64,000 nucleotides of DNA. It comes from Acidobacteriota bacterium (GTDB taxonomy: Bacteria; Acidobacteriota; Vicinamibacteria; Vicinamibacterales; JAHECP01). Position 1 is the stretch's first letter. Each line of letters begins with the position of its first letter. Positions 43,913 to 52,415 of the stretch are shown here, one piece after another. The stretch spans positions 43,117 to 107,116 of the forward strand of contig JAHECP010000001.1 of the NCBI GenBank assembly GCA_024641665.1. Reading direction: 5' to 3'. The translations under genes and the position numbers were made by a program. Below the pieces are notes generated by a model, which was given only the letters and a program-made list of their open reading frames with translations, did no database searches and was not told the origin of the DNA.

Positions 43913-46372
43913 TCAGCGCGGTTTCTGCGCGCCGGCCGTGGGTGCCGCGGCCGGCTGCAGGTCCAGGCGCGACTCGGTGACCGACTCGACCTTCCGGCGG
44001 GTGTAGAAGATCGGAAAGTACCTGCCGCGGGCCCAAAGCTGGTACAAGTCGCGATAGTGGGGGTCGCCGACGTCGCCCGACTGTCCGGGATTGTTCAGCC
44101 CGACGGAATTGTCCCAGTTGCTCGCGTCGGCGATGATCTTGAACGATCCGCCGGAGCGCTGGTTGTCCGTACCGCCCGTGGCGTCGATGGTGTAGCCGTC
44201 TCCACTCCGCGGCAGATTCCCGACGTCGAACTTCGCACGGAGATCGGCCGTCATGGCGGCGCTCATGGGGTGGTGGATGAGCGCACGGTGGTAGGCGCCG
44301 AGCGTCCACCGGGCCGCGTCCGACCCGAATCGCTTCGTCAGGTCTTCCACGCTCTCCACGAGGCTCCGTTCCAGCAAGCCGTCCCGGCCGGCGATCGGGT
44401 CGGCGCCGAAACGGCCGTCAGGCGCTTCGAGCCAGCTGATGGTCCGGGTGAGACTCGGAGTTCCGATGAAAGGCCGCGCCTCCTTCGGAACCAGCAGATC
44501 CCGAATGTCGGCCTGGAGGTGGCGCTGCCACAGCTCGTAGATGCCGGCCGCGACGGAGTCCTTGTCGAGCACGTAGTCCCAGCCCAACAGGCGGTGACGC
44601 GCGTCCTCCGCACGGGCATCGCTCATCGGGAGGTCCCGGACGAGCGGCACCAGGGCCCGGGCGGGAAGCGACAGCACGTCGTTCTGCAGCCGGACCATGT
44701 CCGCCACCGTGAAGAGGCGGCCCGATCCCAGCACCTCGGCGACCCGTGAGGCCCGGAAGGCGTCGGCCCACAGGTAGTGCAGCGCGGCCGGATAGGGGTA
44801 GTCCGGCGGCATCAGGCACTCGTTGGAGGTGTTCCAGAAGCCCTTGGCCGGGTTGACCACGTGCGGCAACGCCTTGATGGGCAGATACCCGTCCCACTCG
44901 TAGCGACCGTCGCCGGGCACCGGCACCAGCCCGCTCCAGTTGTCCCGCAGCGGCTCGATCCCGACAGCCTGATACCCGATCGTGCCGTCCACTCCGGCCC
45001 ACACCATGTTCTCGGCCGGTATCCGGCTGTAGGCGCACGCCTCCCGGAACTCCTCCCAGTCGCGGGCCTGGTCCATTCGAAGGCTTGCCAGATACGGCGC
45101 CGACCCGATGTCCATCCACGCGGCCCGCACGGCGAACGCCTTGTGGTGGGCCGTGTCCTCGTAGACCACCGGACCGTGTCGCGTGTACTTCAGATCCACC
45201 GTCACCGGCGCCTGTCCCTTGACCGGGATCGTGTCCCTGATCACACGCATCGCTTCCCAGCCGTCGCGATACCTGTACTCCAGCGGATTCGCGGGATTGG
45301 TGTCGTAGACGTACAGATCTTCGCTGTCGTTGCCGAAGACCGTCAGCCCCCAGGCGCCATATTGATTGTGGCCAATCGACACGCCCGGCAGCGCCGGCTC
45401 ACCGCCGCCGATCACGTCCCAGCCCGGCGCGACGAGGTGAACCCAATAGCGCAGCGAGGGCACCTGCTGAACGCGATGGGGATCGTTCGCCATCATCGGA
45501 TAGCCCGTCGGCGTCCGGCTGCCCGCGACCACCCAGTTGTTGCTGCCGATCTCCCGCCGCTGGACACCCGGGTCGACCGCCAAGGCGGCACCCTCCTCCT
45601 CGAGCCGTGCGAGCGCCGCACCGTCCCCTCCGTACTCCGCGGCCAGCTCCTGCGGCGTGAACGTGATGGGCCTTCGAAACGCGTTGTAGAGGTTGAGAAT
45701 CCGGTCCGAGAGCAGGCTGGCGTCGATGCTCGCATCCATGTCCAGCTTCGGATTCGCCGGCTGGAAGTACTCGAGATCCTTGACCTGCTCAGCGCCGAGC
45801 ATGCGCACGGCCTGCGCCAGGTCCAGCTCCTCGTTGATGTTCGCCAGCAGCCCGTTGAACCTCGATATGACCACCGACGGCGTCCACTTGCCCGGTGTGA
45901 TGCCGAGCATCTTGAATTCAGGTGTCAGCAGGCTCGGGTCGCGCCGCGTGCGGTCGATGTAGGCGTTGATCCCGTCCACGAACGCGCCGACGATCGCCTC
46001 GCCGCGCGGATGGTACCAGCGCAGCTCCTGCGCGAGGTCGCTGCGGAACATGAACAGGCGCGTGCCGGTGTCGCGCTCGATCTCGCCCGGACCGAGGATC
46101 TCCGCGACGGTCCCCGTCGCCTGGCGCCGCCAGAGCTCCAGCTGGAACAGCCGATCACGCGCGACGTTGTAGCCCTGGGCGAAGAACAGATCGTGCTCGT
46201 CCTTCGCATAGATGTGCGAGACGCCCCAGCGGTCTCGCAGGATCTCAACCGGCTGCTCCAGACCGGCAACCTGCAGCGTCTGCGCGGCCGGCTGCTCGGT
46301 TGCGGCGGTCGAAGGCGGCACGAGCACCACCGCAAGCGCGAGGGACAGAGAAGTGAGCTTCGCGATCCGCAT
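43913..46372 (-). CDS. Penicillin acylase-like Ntn hydrolase
   Basis: 819-residue precursor with signal peptide (TSLSLALAVVLVPPSTA). The alpha chain carries VEILRDRWGVSHIYA and FAQGYNVARDRLFQLELWRR, typical of the penicillin amidase/acyl-homoserine-lactone acylase family; autocleavage is expected before Ser277 in EIGSNNWVVAG, which becomes the N-terminal nucleophile of the beta chain. Further marks are NDPHR, SIGHNQYGAWGLT and RSGDGYTIDA. Such enzymes cleave amides: beta-lactam side chains, AHL signals or other acyl amides. The start at ATG 46372 has AAAGGA upstream and lies 23 nt after the class C hydrolase stop, so the two are co-transcribed. Confidence 0.9.
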   Translation of the reverse strand: MRIAKLTSLSLALAVVLVPPSTAATEQPAAQTLQVAGLEQPVEILRDRWGVSHIYAKDEHDLFFAQGYNVARDRLFQLELWRRQATGTVAEILGPGEIERDTGTRLFMFRSDLAQELRWYHPRGEAIVGAFVDGINAYIDRTRRDPSLLTPEFKMLGITPGKWTPSVVISRFNGLLANINEELDLAQAVRMLGAEQVKDLEYFQPANPKLDMDASIDASLLSDRILNLYNAFRRPITFTPQELAAEYGGDGAALARLEEEGAALAVDPGVQRREIGSNNWVVAGSRTPTGYPMMANDPHRVQQVPSLRYWVHLVAPGWDVIGGGEPALPGVSIGHNQYGAWGLTVFGNDSEDLYVYDTNPANPLEYRYRDGWEAMRVIRDTIPVKGQAPVTVDLKYTRHGPVVYEDTAHHKAFAVRAAWMDIGSAPYLASLRMDQARDWEEFREACAYSRIPAENMVWAGVDGTIGYQAVGIEPLRDNWSGLVPVPGDGRYEWDGYLPIKALPHVVNPAKGFWNTSNECLMPPDYPYPAALHYLWADAFRASRVAEVLGSGRLFTVADMVRLQNDVLSLPARALVPLVRDLPMSDARAEDARHRLLGWDYVLDKDSVAAGIYELWQRHLQADIRDLLVPKEARPFIGTPSLTRTISWLEAPDGRFGADPIAGRDGLLERSLVESVEDLTKRFGSDAARWTLGAYHRALIHHPMSAAMTADLRAKFDVGNLPRSGDGYTIDATGGTDNQRSGGSFKIIADASNWDNSVGLNNPGQSGDVGDPHYRDLYQLWARGRYFPIFYTRRKVESVTESRLDLQPAAAPTAGAQKPR

Positions 46373-46395
46373 GCCAGTGATCCTTTCCGACTGTC

Positions 46396-47553
46396 TCAGC
46401 GATCCCGTCCCGCGCCGCCGCCCGCCGCCTTCGGCGCCCAGGGGTACGGCCCCGGCATCTTCACGCCCTTCGCCTCCAGCACGAGCTCGATGATCCGCTG
46501 CCACGACTCCGTGCTGGTCTGCCGCCCGTAGATGTTGTTGGTCTTGTGCGCCACCACGAGATCGATCGCGGGAAACACCGAAATCCACTGGCCCCACGCG
46601 CCAATGGCGGTATACGCGCCCTTGAACGGACCGACGGCCCGCGGACCGTCGAACACCCACCACATGTGGCCGTATCCGTAATAGCCGTCCCGGCGCTCGA
46701 CGGGGTGCATCTCCCCGAGCGGCGTGACGACCTGGACGATGTGCCGGGCCCAGTCGCGAGAGATGACCTGCTTCCCGTTCCAGTTGCCTTCGTGAAGCAT
46801 GAGATACCCGATGCGCGCCATGTCCCGCGTGGAGATCCAGATCGGGTAGGCCGGATACTTGGACACGGTGAGGTCGCCTTCCTTGTGCTGGGCGCTCCGG
46901 TCCCAGTCCTCGAACTGCAGGGGGATGGCGAGCTGGGCCTGCAGCTCGTCGTAGACGCTGCGCCCCGTGAGCTGCTCGAAGACGGCGCCGGCGGCGTTGA
47001 AGTCCCAGTTGCTGTAGAGCATGTACGTGCCCGGCTTCTGCGAGCCGCGCGGGGGTGCCTTCGCCAGGTCGTCTCCGGAGTAGGAGGCGGGATGGTACAC
47101 GCCGGAGCGGGCCGTGATGAGGTCCTCGATGGTGGCCTGTTTCTCGATCGGGAGCAGGCCCCCGATGTCGTCGAAGTTCAGGTCCGCCAGCGTCGTATTC
47201 GGCTTGATGGTCCCGTTCTCGACCCAGTAGCCGTAGAGCATCGAGAGAATGCTCTTGCGGACCGAGGCGACGTAGGACAGCTCCTCGATGTCACCGTAGC
47301 GGAAGACCACCCGCCCCCGGTCCACCACCACGAGGCCCGTCGTGTTCGAATGGTCCCGGATGAACGCGGTGGCCTCCCGGAGCGCCTCGGGAGACCAGCC
47401 GTAGGCCTGCAGATCCTCCCGCGGCACGTACTCCCAGCTCTGTCCGGGGAAGACGGATTGGGTCGAGATCTGCGCTCCAACCGGAGCGAGGAACAGCGGA
47501 ACGAGAACGGCAAGAAGGAGGAAGAGCAGGCTCCGATTCCGGACGCGTGTCAT
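46396..47553 (-). CDS. Class C beta-lactamase-like serine hydrolase
   Basis: 385 residues with a signal peptide (LLFLLLAVLVPLFLAPVGA). It belongs to the serine beta-lactamase/transpeptidase-like fold: SVRK (SxxK with nucleophile Ser), YSNWD (YxN) and HKT near the C-terminus in place of KTG. Members hydrolyse esters, D-peptides or beta-lactams; the sequence does not choose among these. It is the first gene of a two-gene unit with the penicillin acylase-like gene, both exported, pointing to periplasmic processing of an amide or ester compound. Confidence 0.88.
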   Translation of the reverse strand: MTRVRNRSLLFLLLAVLVPLFLAPVGAQISTQSVFPGQSWEYVPREDLQAYGWSPEALREATAFIRDHSNTTGLVVVDRGRVVFRYGDIEELSYVASVRKSILSMLYGYWVENGTIKPNTTLADLNFDDIGGLLPIEKQATIEDLITARSGVYHPASYSGDDLAKAPPRGSQKPGTYMLYSNWDFNAAGAVFEQLTGRSVYDELQAQLAIPLQFEDWDRSAQHKEGDLTVSKYPAYPIWISTRDMARIGYLMLHEGNWNGKQVISRDWARHIVQVVTPLGEMHPVERRDGYYGYGHMWWVFDGPRAVGPFKGAYTAIGAWGQWISVFPAIDLVVAHKTNNIYGRQTSTESWQRIIELVLEAKGVKMPGPYPWAPKAAGGGAGRDR

Positions 47554-47664
47554 GAATCGCCTCCCGTCTGATTCCGGTCAGCCGTACGGAGTGGGCCGAT
47601 TATTCGGGCGTGCGGAGGACCTGTCAAGCGATCGCCGGTTGTCCTTCAGGTTTCGTGGAGCTGA

Positions 47665-48156
47665 ACGGCCCACTACGCGCGCGACGGCCGCGATCTCTGG
47701 GCCTACCTCCACGGATCCGCGGACAGCTACTCGATCCGGGTGGGCGACGCCGGCGCGAGCGACCTCGGCGAGACGCTCGCCAGCAAGTGCCACGTCGCGC
47801 TCTACGGCCTGCACTTCGACTTCAACAGGGCGACGCTGCAACTCGGCTCCGGTCCGCTGCTCGATCGCATCGCCGCCCTCCTCCGCGAGCAGCCGGCGCT
47901 GAAGATCGAGGTGCAGGGGCATACGGACAACGTCGGGTCGGATGCGTACAACCAGACGCTCTCGGAGGCCCGGGCCGAGACGGTGCTGAAGGCGCTGGTG
48001 GCGCGCGGCACGGCGCCCGCGCGTCTCACCGCCAGGAGATATGGCAAGAGCACGCCGATCGCCGACAACGACACCCCCGAAGGGAGGGCGAAGAACCGGC
48101 GGGTCGAGCTCGTCAACGTGAACTGCCAGAAGCCGGGCGGCGGCAACCCGCGCTGA
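47665..48156 (+). pseudogene. 5'-truncated OmpA C-terminal domain gene
   Basis: The reading frame opens after a TGA at 47662-47664 and shows coding-like residues HYARDGRDLWAYLHGSADSYSIRVGDAG before the only usable start, GTG 47740. From there 138 residues give an OmpA peptidoglycan-binding domain (LYGLHFDFNRATL, VQGHTDNVGSDAYNQTLSEARAETV, YGKSTPIADNDTPEGRAKNRRVEL in parts) with the Asp and Arg that hold diaminopimelate. No signal peptide remains, so an export-competent product is unlikely. The N-terminal half of a lipoprotein-type OmpA protein has apparently been deleted. Confidence 0.75.
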
Positions 48157-48242
48157 TACCCACGGTTCACCAGGTTGTCCGCCGAACCCGAGAGCCACGG
48201 ACGGGACCGAGGCGAGCCCTGTCAACCCTGGCGCGCGGGATG

Positions 48243-48256
48243 TAGAGTGGGCCATG
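48243..48256 (+). promoter_or_regulatory. -10 element directly before the methyltransferase start
   Basis: TGTCAA (48220-48225), a 17-nt spacer, TAGAGT (48243-48248), then 5 nt to ATG 48254. There is no Shine-Dalgarno, so the mRNA is probably leaderless. Confidence 0.45.
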
Positions 48257-49129
48257 GCGAGGCGGCCTCCCGCGGCGCAGACGGCGTTTGGCCCGATGGT
48301 GGTCGTGGCGTGCGAGCAGCTGGTGCCCGCCGCGCACCGCTTGATCGAGGACGACCTGGCCGTCCACTTCCTACCCTGGAGCCTGCGGCTCCTCGTACAC
48401 GCCTGTCGCTGGGGCTTCGCGCGCGACCTGCTGATCGACTGGACGGAGAAGAGGACCCCGGGCATCTGGGCCGGCATGGCGTGTCGGAAACGGTATATCG
48501 ATGACAGGGTGGGGGAGGCGGTCGGGTCCGGTGTCGACGCGGTCGTGATTCTCGGCTCCGGCCTGGATACGCGCGCGTATCGTCTGGTCGCCCCGGCCGG
48601 CATTCCCGCGTACGAGGTCGACCTGCCCGCGAACATCGCCTACAAGGAAGCCAGACTGCGAGCGGTGTACGGCCGGCTGCCCGAGCGCGTCGCGCTGGTG
48701 GCGATCGACCTCGAGACCGACGATCCCGGGGAAGCCCTTGCGGCGCGCGGCTTCAGGATCGGGAGGCGGGCGCTGTTCGTGTGCGAGGGAATGACCCAGT
48801 ATCTGACGGAGACCGCGGTGCGGAGGTTGCTGGCGTTTCTCTCGAAGGCGGGCGTGGGAAGCCGCTTCGTGTTCACGTACGTGCGCAAGGACTTCCTCGA
48901 CGGCACCAACTTGTACGACGCGGCGGAGCTCCATCGGCGGTTCGTGCTCGGACGGGTGTGGCACTTCGGTCTGGCGCCGGAGGCGGTGGACGATCTTCTG
49001 CGACAGCACGGCTGGGTCCAGCGCGAGCAGGGCGGGCGGAGCGAGCTCGCGTCGAACTACATCGGTCGGGCGGGGCGCGCTCTGTCCGTCTCCGAGATCG
49101 AGCGAATCGTCTACGCCGAGAGGGTCTGA
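48254..49129 (+). CDS. SAM-dependent methyltransferase of the TIGR00027/leucine carboxyl methyltransferase type
   Basis: 291-residue class I methyltransferase. The SAM motif is VVILGSGLDTRAYRL, followed by YEVDLP and LFVCEGMTQYLTETAVRRLL, characteristic of this family, which is common in Actinobacteria and some Acidobacteriota and tends to act in secondary metabolism or on unknown carboxylates. The N-terminal ~70 residues are hydrophobic and aromatic (AVHFLPWSLRLLVHA). It precedes the peptidase gene by 14 nt but the latter has its own strong ribosome site. Substrate unknown. Confidence 0.85.
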   Translation: MARRPPAAQTAFGPMVVVACEQLVPAAHRLIEDDLAVHFLPWSLRLLVHACRWGFARDLLIDWTEKRTPGIWAGMACRKRYIDDRVGEAVGSGVDAVVILGSGLDTRAYRLVAPAGIPAYEVDLPANIAYKEARLRAVYGRLPERVALVAIDLETDDPGEALAARGFRIGRRALFVCEGMTQYLTETAVRRLLAFLSKAGVGSRFVFTYVRKDFLDGTNLYDAAELHRRFVLGRVWHFGLAPEAVDDLLRQHGWVQREQGGRSELASNYIGRAGRALSVSEIERIVYAERV

Positions 49130-49143
49130 GAGGGGGGCTGTCG

Positions 49144-50958
49144 ATGACCACGACGACCAGGACCGCATGGCTGCTGGGCATATGCGCCGCGCTGGCGGTG
49201 GGAGCCACGGGCTCCGCGCAGTCGCCGGCGGATCCGAAGGCCATCCAGGCGGCCGTGTCGGCGGCCGAGATCGAGCGCACGCTGCACGCCATCGACGTCG
49301 ATCGCACGGCGGACAGCCCGGGGGAGCGCGCCGCCGCGGACTACCTCGACCGGAAGCTGACCGAGTACGGCATCGCGCACACGGTTTACGAGAGCCGCCA
49401 GTTCCTGAGCTGGCCGGGACGCGCGGAGCTGACGATCCCGGGCGGACCGCCCATCGCGGGCAAGACCGCCGTGTTCGCCGCGCCGACGCCGGCCGATGGC
49501 GTCAGCGGGACTCTGCTCCTCGAGCCCGCGGTGACGAGGCGCGCGGACCAGACGCTCGCGTTCGGTCCTGAGGTGCGCGGGAAGATCCCGGTCGTCCGGG
49601 GCATCGCCGACACCGAGGCGCTCGTCCTCGCGGCGCAGCTCGCGGGCGCGCTGGCGGTCGTCCAGATCGACGCCACCGACACCCTGCACGAGGACATCGT
49701 GACGACGATCTGGGGCGCGCCCACGCCCGAGAGCGCCGGCCGGCTGCCGCGGATCCCGTATCTCTGCATAAAGAAGTCCGACGGCTCGCGCGTCCTGGCC
49801 GCTGCCGCGAAGGGGCACGTGACGGCGCGTGTCGACACGCAGGTCACGCGCGGGTGGCGGACGACGCCCGTCGTCGTGGCGGACGTGCCGGGGCGATCGG
49901 CGGACTTCGTGCTCGTGGCGACGCACGTGGACGCGTGGTACCACGGGATGACGGACACGGGCGGATCCGTCGCGTCGATCCTCGACATGGCCCGCGTCAT
50001 CCAGAAACACCGCGCCGGCCTCGCGCGCGGCGTGCGGTTCGCGTGGTGGACGGGCCACTCGTTCGGGCGCTACGCGGGATCGGGGTGGTACGTCGATCGG
50101 TTCTGGTCGGATCTCGATCGCCACTGCGTGGCGTACACGAACCTCGACGGCCCCGGCCGCCGGGGATCGCGCATGGACGCCGTGTCGGCCGGCGGGTGGC
50201 CCGGGCTGGCCGAGTACGCGCGCGAGTCGGCCGTGCGGCTGACCGGCAAGACGCCCGCGGGCGGCCGCCGCGGCTCGCGCGTCTTCCGGCCCGGCCGCGA
50301 CAGCGACTCGGCGTTCCAGGGTCTCGGCATTCCGTTCTTCTCGGTCGGCGTCCCCGGTCCTCCCGCCGGGCATCCCGACGTGGACGCGACCGGGCGCATC
50401 GTCTACTGGCACACGCCGGAGGACACCTTCGACAAGCTGGACATGAACGCGCTGGTGCTGGACACGCAGTACCGCGTGGCGCAGATCTACGACCTGGCGA
50501 GCGCCCGCGTCCTGCCGCATCGGCTGGCGCCGATCGCGGCTTCGTACGTGGCGACGCTCGCCGACCTCGAGCGTTCGGCCGGTGCCGTGTTCGACCTGTC
50601 GTCGGTGCGCCGGGCGGCCGCCGCGCTCGAGAACGCCGCCCGCCGCTTCGACGCGGCCGAGCGGCCCACAAACGACACCGGCATCGACAGGTTCAACCGT
50701 CTGGTGGTCGAGCTGACGCACCGGCTGAACTCGACGCTCTACACGAAGGCCGGCCGGTTCGATCAGGACCCGGCGTCGGCGCTGCCGGTGCTGCCGCTGC
50801 TCGCGCGGGTGAAGGACCTGGCGGCGATGCCACGCGAGAGCGACGAGTTCGGCTTCCTCGAGACGGAGCTGCTCCGCGGGCGCAACGCCGTCGAGGTCAC
50901 GCTGCGGGAATCCACTGAAGCGATTGAGACGTACCTGGCGACGAAGGGAAGGAGCTGA
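49144..50958 (+). CDS. Secreted M28-like peptidase with PA domain and altered metal site
   Basis: 604 residues, signal peptide (LLGICAALAVGATGSAQ), a PA-type insertion (GPEVRGKIPVVRGI, LAVVQIDATD) and an M28 aminopeptidase-like domain. The first metal ligands are present (LVATHVDAWYHGMTDTGGS: His and Asp), as are a later Asp (YTNLDGPG) and His (YWHTPEDTFDKLD). But the catalytic/bridging Glu-Glu normally found in FxxEExGLxGS is replaced: the segment reads WWTGHSFGRYAGS. Thus either zinc is bound differently or the protein is not a standard peptidase. GAGAGGGGGG precedes ATG 49144. The aldo/keto reductase follows 3 nt later. Confidence 0.85.
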   Translation: MTTTTRTAWLLGICAALAVGATGSAQSPADPKAIQAAVSAAEIERTLHAIDVDRTADSPGERAAADYLDRKLTEYGIAHTVYESRQFLSWPGRAELTIPGGPPIAGKTAVFAAPTPADGVSGTLLLEPAVTRRADQTLAFGPEVRGKIPVVRGIADTEALVLAAQLAGALAVVQIDATDTLHEDIVTTIWGAPTPESAGRLPRIPYLCIKKSDGSRVLAAAAKGHVTARVDTQVTRGWRTTPVVVADVPGRSADFVLVATHVDAWYHGMTDTGGSVASILDMARVIQKHRAGLARGVRFAWWTGHSFGRYAGSGWYVDRFWSDLDRHCVAYTNLDGPGRRGSRMDAVSAGGWPGLAEYARESAVRLTGKTPAGGRRGSRVFRPGRDSDSAFQGLGIPFFSVGVPGPPAGHPDVDATGRIVYWHTPEDTFDKLDMNALVLDTQYRVAQIYDLASARVLPHRLAPIAASYVATLADLERSAGAVFDLSSVRRAAAALENAARRFDAAERPTNDTGIDRFNRLVVELTHRLNSTLYTKAGRFDQDPASALPVLPLLARVKDLAAMPRESDEFGFLETELLRGRNAVEVTLRESTEAIETYLATKGRS

Positions 50959-50961
50959 GCG

Positions 50962-52008
50962 ATGACCCGCATCACACGGCGTCGGTTCGTCGAGACCGCG
51001 GTGGCGGCCGCCGGCGGCACGCTCGTGGCGTCGGTCGCCGGTCGCCTGGACGTTCCCGTCGGCGCCGTCCCGGCCATTCCCACCCGGCCGCTGGGCAGGA
51101 CCGGCGCACAGGTCAGCGTGGCCGGCCTGGGCGGCGGCGGCCGCTTCTTCGAGCCGGTGCCAAACGACGAAGCCGGCGCGGAGCTCGTACGCCAGGCCAT
51201 CGACCGCGGCGTCACGTTCATCGAGACGGCGGCGAACTACGGGCCGGAGGGGGACGGCGACTGCAGCGAGCGGCGGATCGGCCTTGCCATGAAGACGCAT
51301 CGCGCGCGCGCGTTCATCGAGACGAAGACCGACCAGCGCGACTACGACGGGGCGATGCGCGAGATGGAGCGCAGCCTGAGGCTGCTCCAGACGGATCACA
51401 TCGACCTGATGCTGCACCACTTCATCGGCAGCAAAGAGGATCTCGACAAGCTGTCCGGTCCGCGCGGCGCGGAGCAGGCCATCCGGAAGATGGTCGATCA
51501 GAAGATCGTGCGGTTCCGCGGCTTCTCGTGCCACAACCCCGCACTGACGCTCGAGGCGATCGCCCGGCTCGAGCCCGACGCCTTCCAGGCGCCCATCAAC
51601 GCCACGCGCGTGCCCGACTTCGAGGCGGAGGTGCTGCCGCTCGCGGCCCGGAAGGGCATCGGCGTGATCGTGATGAAGGCCGTGGGCCACGGCCTCTTCC
51701 TGCCAGGCGCCGTGGACGGCTCGTTCGACTCGCGGTTCAAGACCGACAAGAAGCCCGAGCTGCACCGCTTCGCGCCGCCGCGCGAGGCGTTCGACCGGCC
51801 GCACCCCTCGCCGGAGGAGTTCGTCCGCTACGCGATGACGCTGCCCGTGTCGACCGTGCTCGTCGGCCTCGACTCGGCGGCCACGCTCGCTGGCGTCGCG
51901 CACGTCGCCTCGACGCTCGGCCCCTTCAGCGCGCCGGAGATGCAGGAGGTCCACCAGCGCGCGCGGGTGTTCGCGGGGACGGGGTACTGGATTCCAAGAG
52001 GAGCGTAG
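50962..52008 (+). CDS. Tat-exported aldo/keto reductase
   Basis: 348 residues. A Tat signal (TRRRFVETAVAAAGG) is followed by an AKR TIM barrel (RPLGRTGAQVSVAGLGGG). Catalytic tetrad positions: IETAANYG (Tyr present; the usual Asp of DTA is Glu), ETKTD (Lys) and LMLHHFI (His). NAD(P)H-dependent reduction or, when exported, an oxidoreductase role in the periplasm is expected; the physiological substrate is unknown. It overlaps functionally with the peptidase operon (3-nt gap). Its last 84 bases recur in degraded form at 56186-56268. Confidence 0.87.
   Translation: MTRITRRRFVETAVAAAGGTLVASVAGRLDVPVGAVPAIPTRPLGRTGAQVSVAGLGGGGRFFEPVPNDEAGAELVRQAIDRGVTFIETAANYGPEGDGDCSERRIGLAMKTHRARAFIETKTDQRDYDGAMREMERSLRLLQTDHIDLMLHHFIGSKEDLDKLSGPRGAEQAIRKMVDQKIVRFRGFSCHNPALTLEAIARLEPDAFQAPINATRVPDFEAEVLPLAARKGIGVIVMKAVGHGLFLPGAVDGSFDSRFKTDKKPELHRFAPPREAFDRPHPSPEEFVRYAMTLPVSTVLVGLDSAATLAGVAHVASTLGPFSAPEMQEVHQRARVFAGTGYWIPRGA
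51925..52008 (+). repeat. Aldo/keto reductase 3' end, left copy of a 4.2-kb-spaced direct repeat
   Basis: 84 bases from TTCAGC to the stop TAG. The right copy at 56186-56268 differs at 9 bases and one deleted G. The pair brackets the autotransporter gene. Confidence 0.8.
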
Positions 52009-52415
52009 GTACCGCCATAGGCTGGAGCCACACGCTGACAGATCTGTAAGCGTCGTCGCAACGCTCGCGGCTCCTGTCTCCGCCTGCAAGTACCTGACGC
52101 CTCATGCTCTTCGCTCACGCCGCCCTGACGGGCAACCCGACCGGCGACGGTCCGGAGCGTTGTGCCAGCAACGTGTGTCAGATCTGCAATATAGAGAAAT
52201 TCATCGCGATTTCCTGTCGCATGAGTGGGATCCAGATGGCGTCTGGTGTGCTACCATGCACGCGCTAGGTATCTCGATCGCGGCGCAACGGCGCCGATGC
52301 GGCATTCCCTTCGAGATGCCCGCAGCCATCGATTGGCTCGGACCGGCGAGCGGACCGCGCGTGACCGGCGCGGTCGAAGCGTAAGCGTTTTCGGCGCGCC
52401 GACCTGGCGCGCCAT
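52009..52415. other. Intergenic region before the autotransporter gene
   Basis: About 400 bases without a credible gene. The octamer palindrome CAGATCTG occurs twice (52039-52046 and 52179-52186). Bases ~52185-52215 are notably AT-richer than the surroundings (AATATAGAGAAATTC), which suggests a promoter or a junction of foreign DNA. No clear -35/-10 pair could be assigned. Confidence 0.5.

Noticed and set aside
49111..52089. 992-codon minus-strand ORF
   Set aside because: Antisense to the M28-like peptidase and the aldo/keto reductase; no recognisable domain.
52160..52384. 74-codon plus ORF before the autotransporter gene
   Set aside because: No ribosome site, no motif, mixed composition; probably non-coding.
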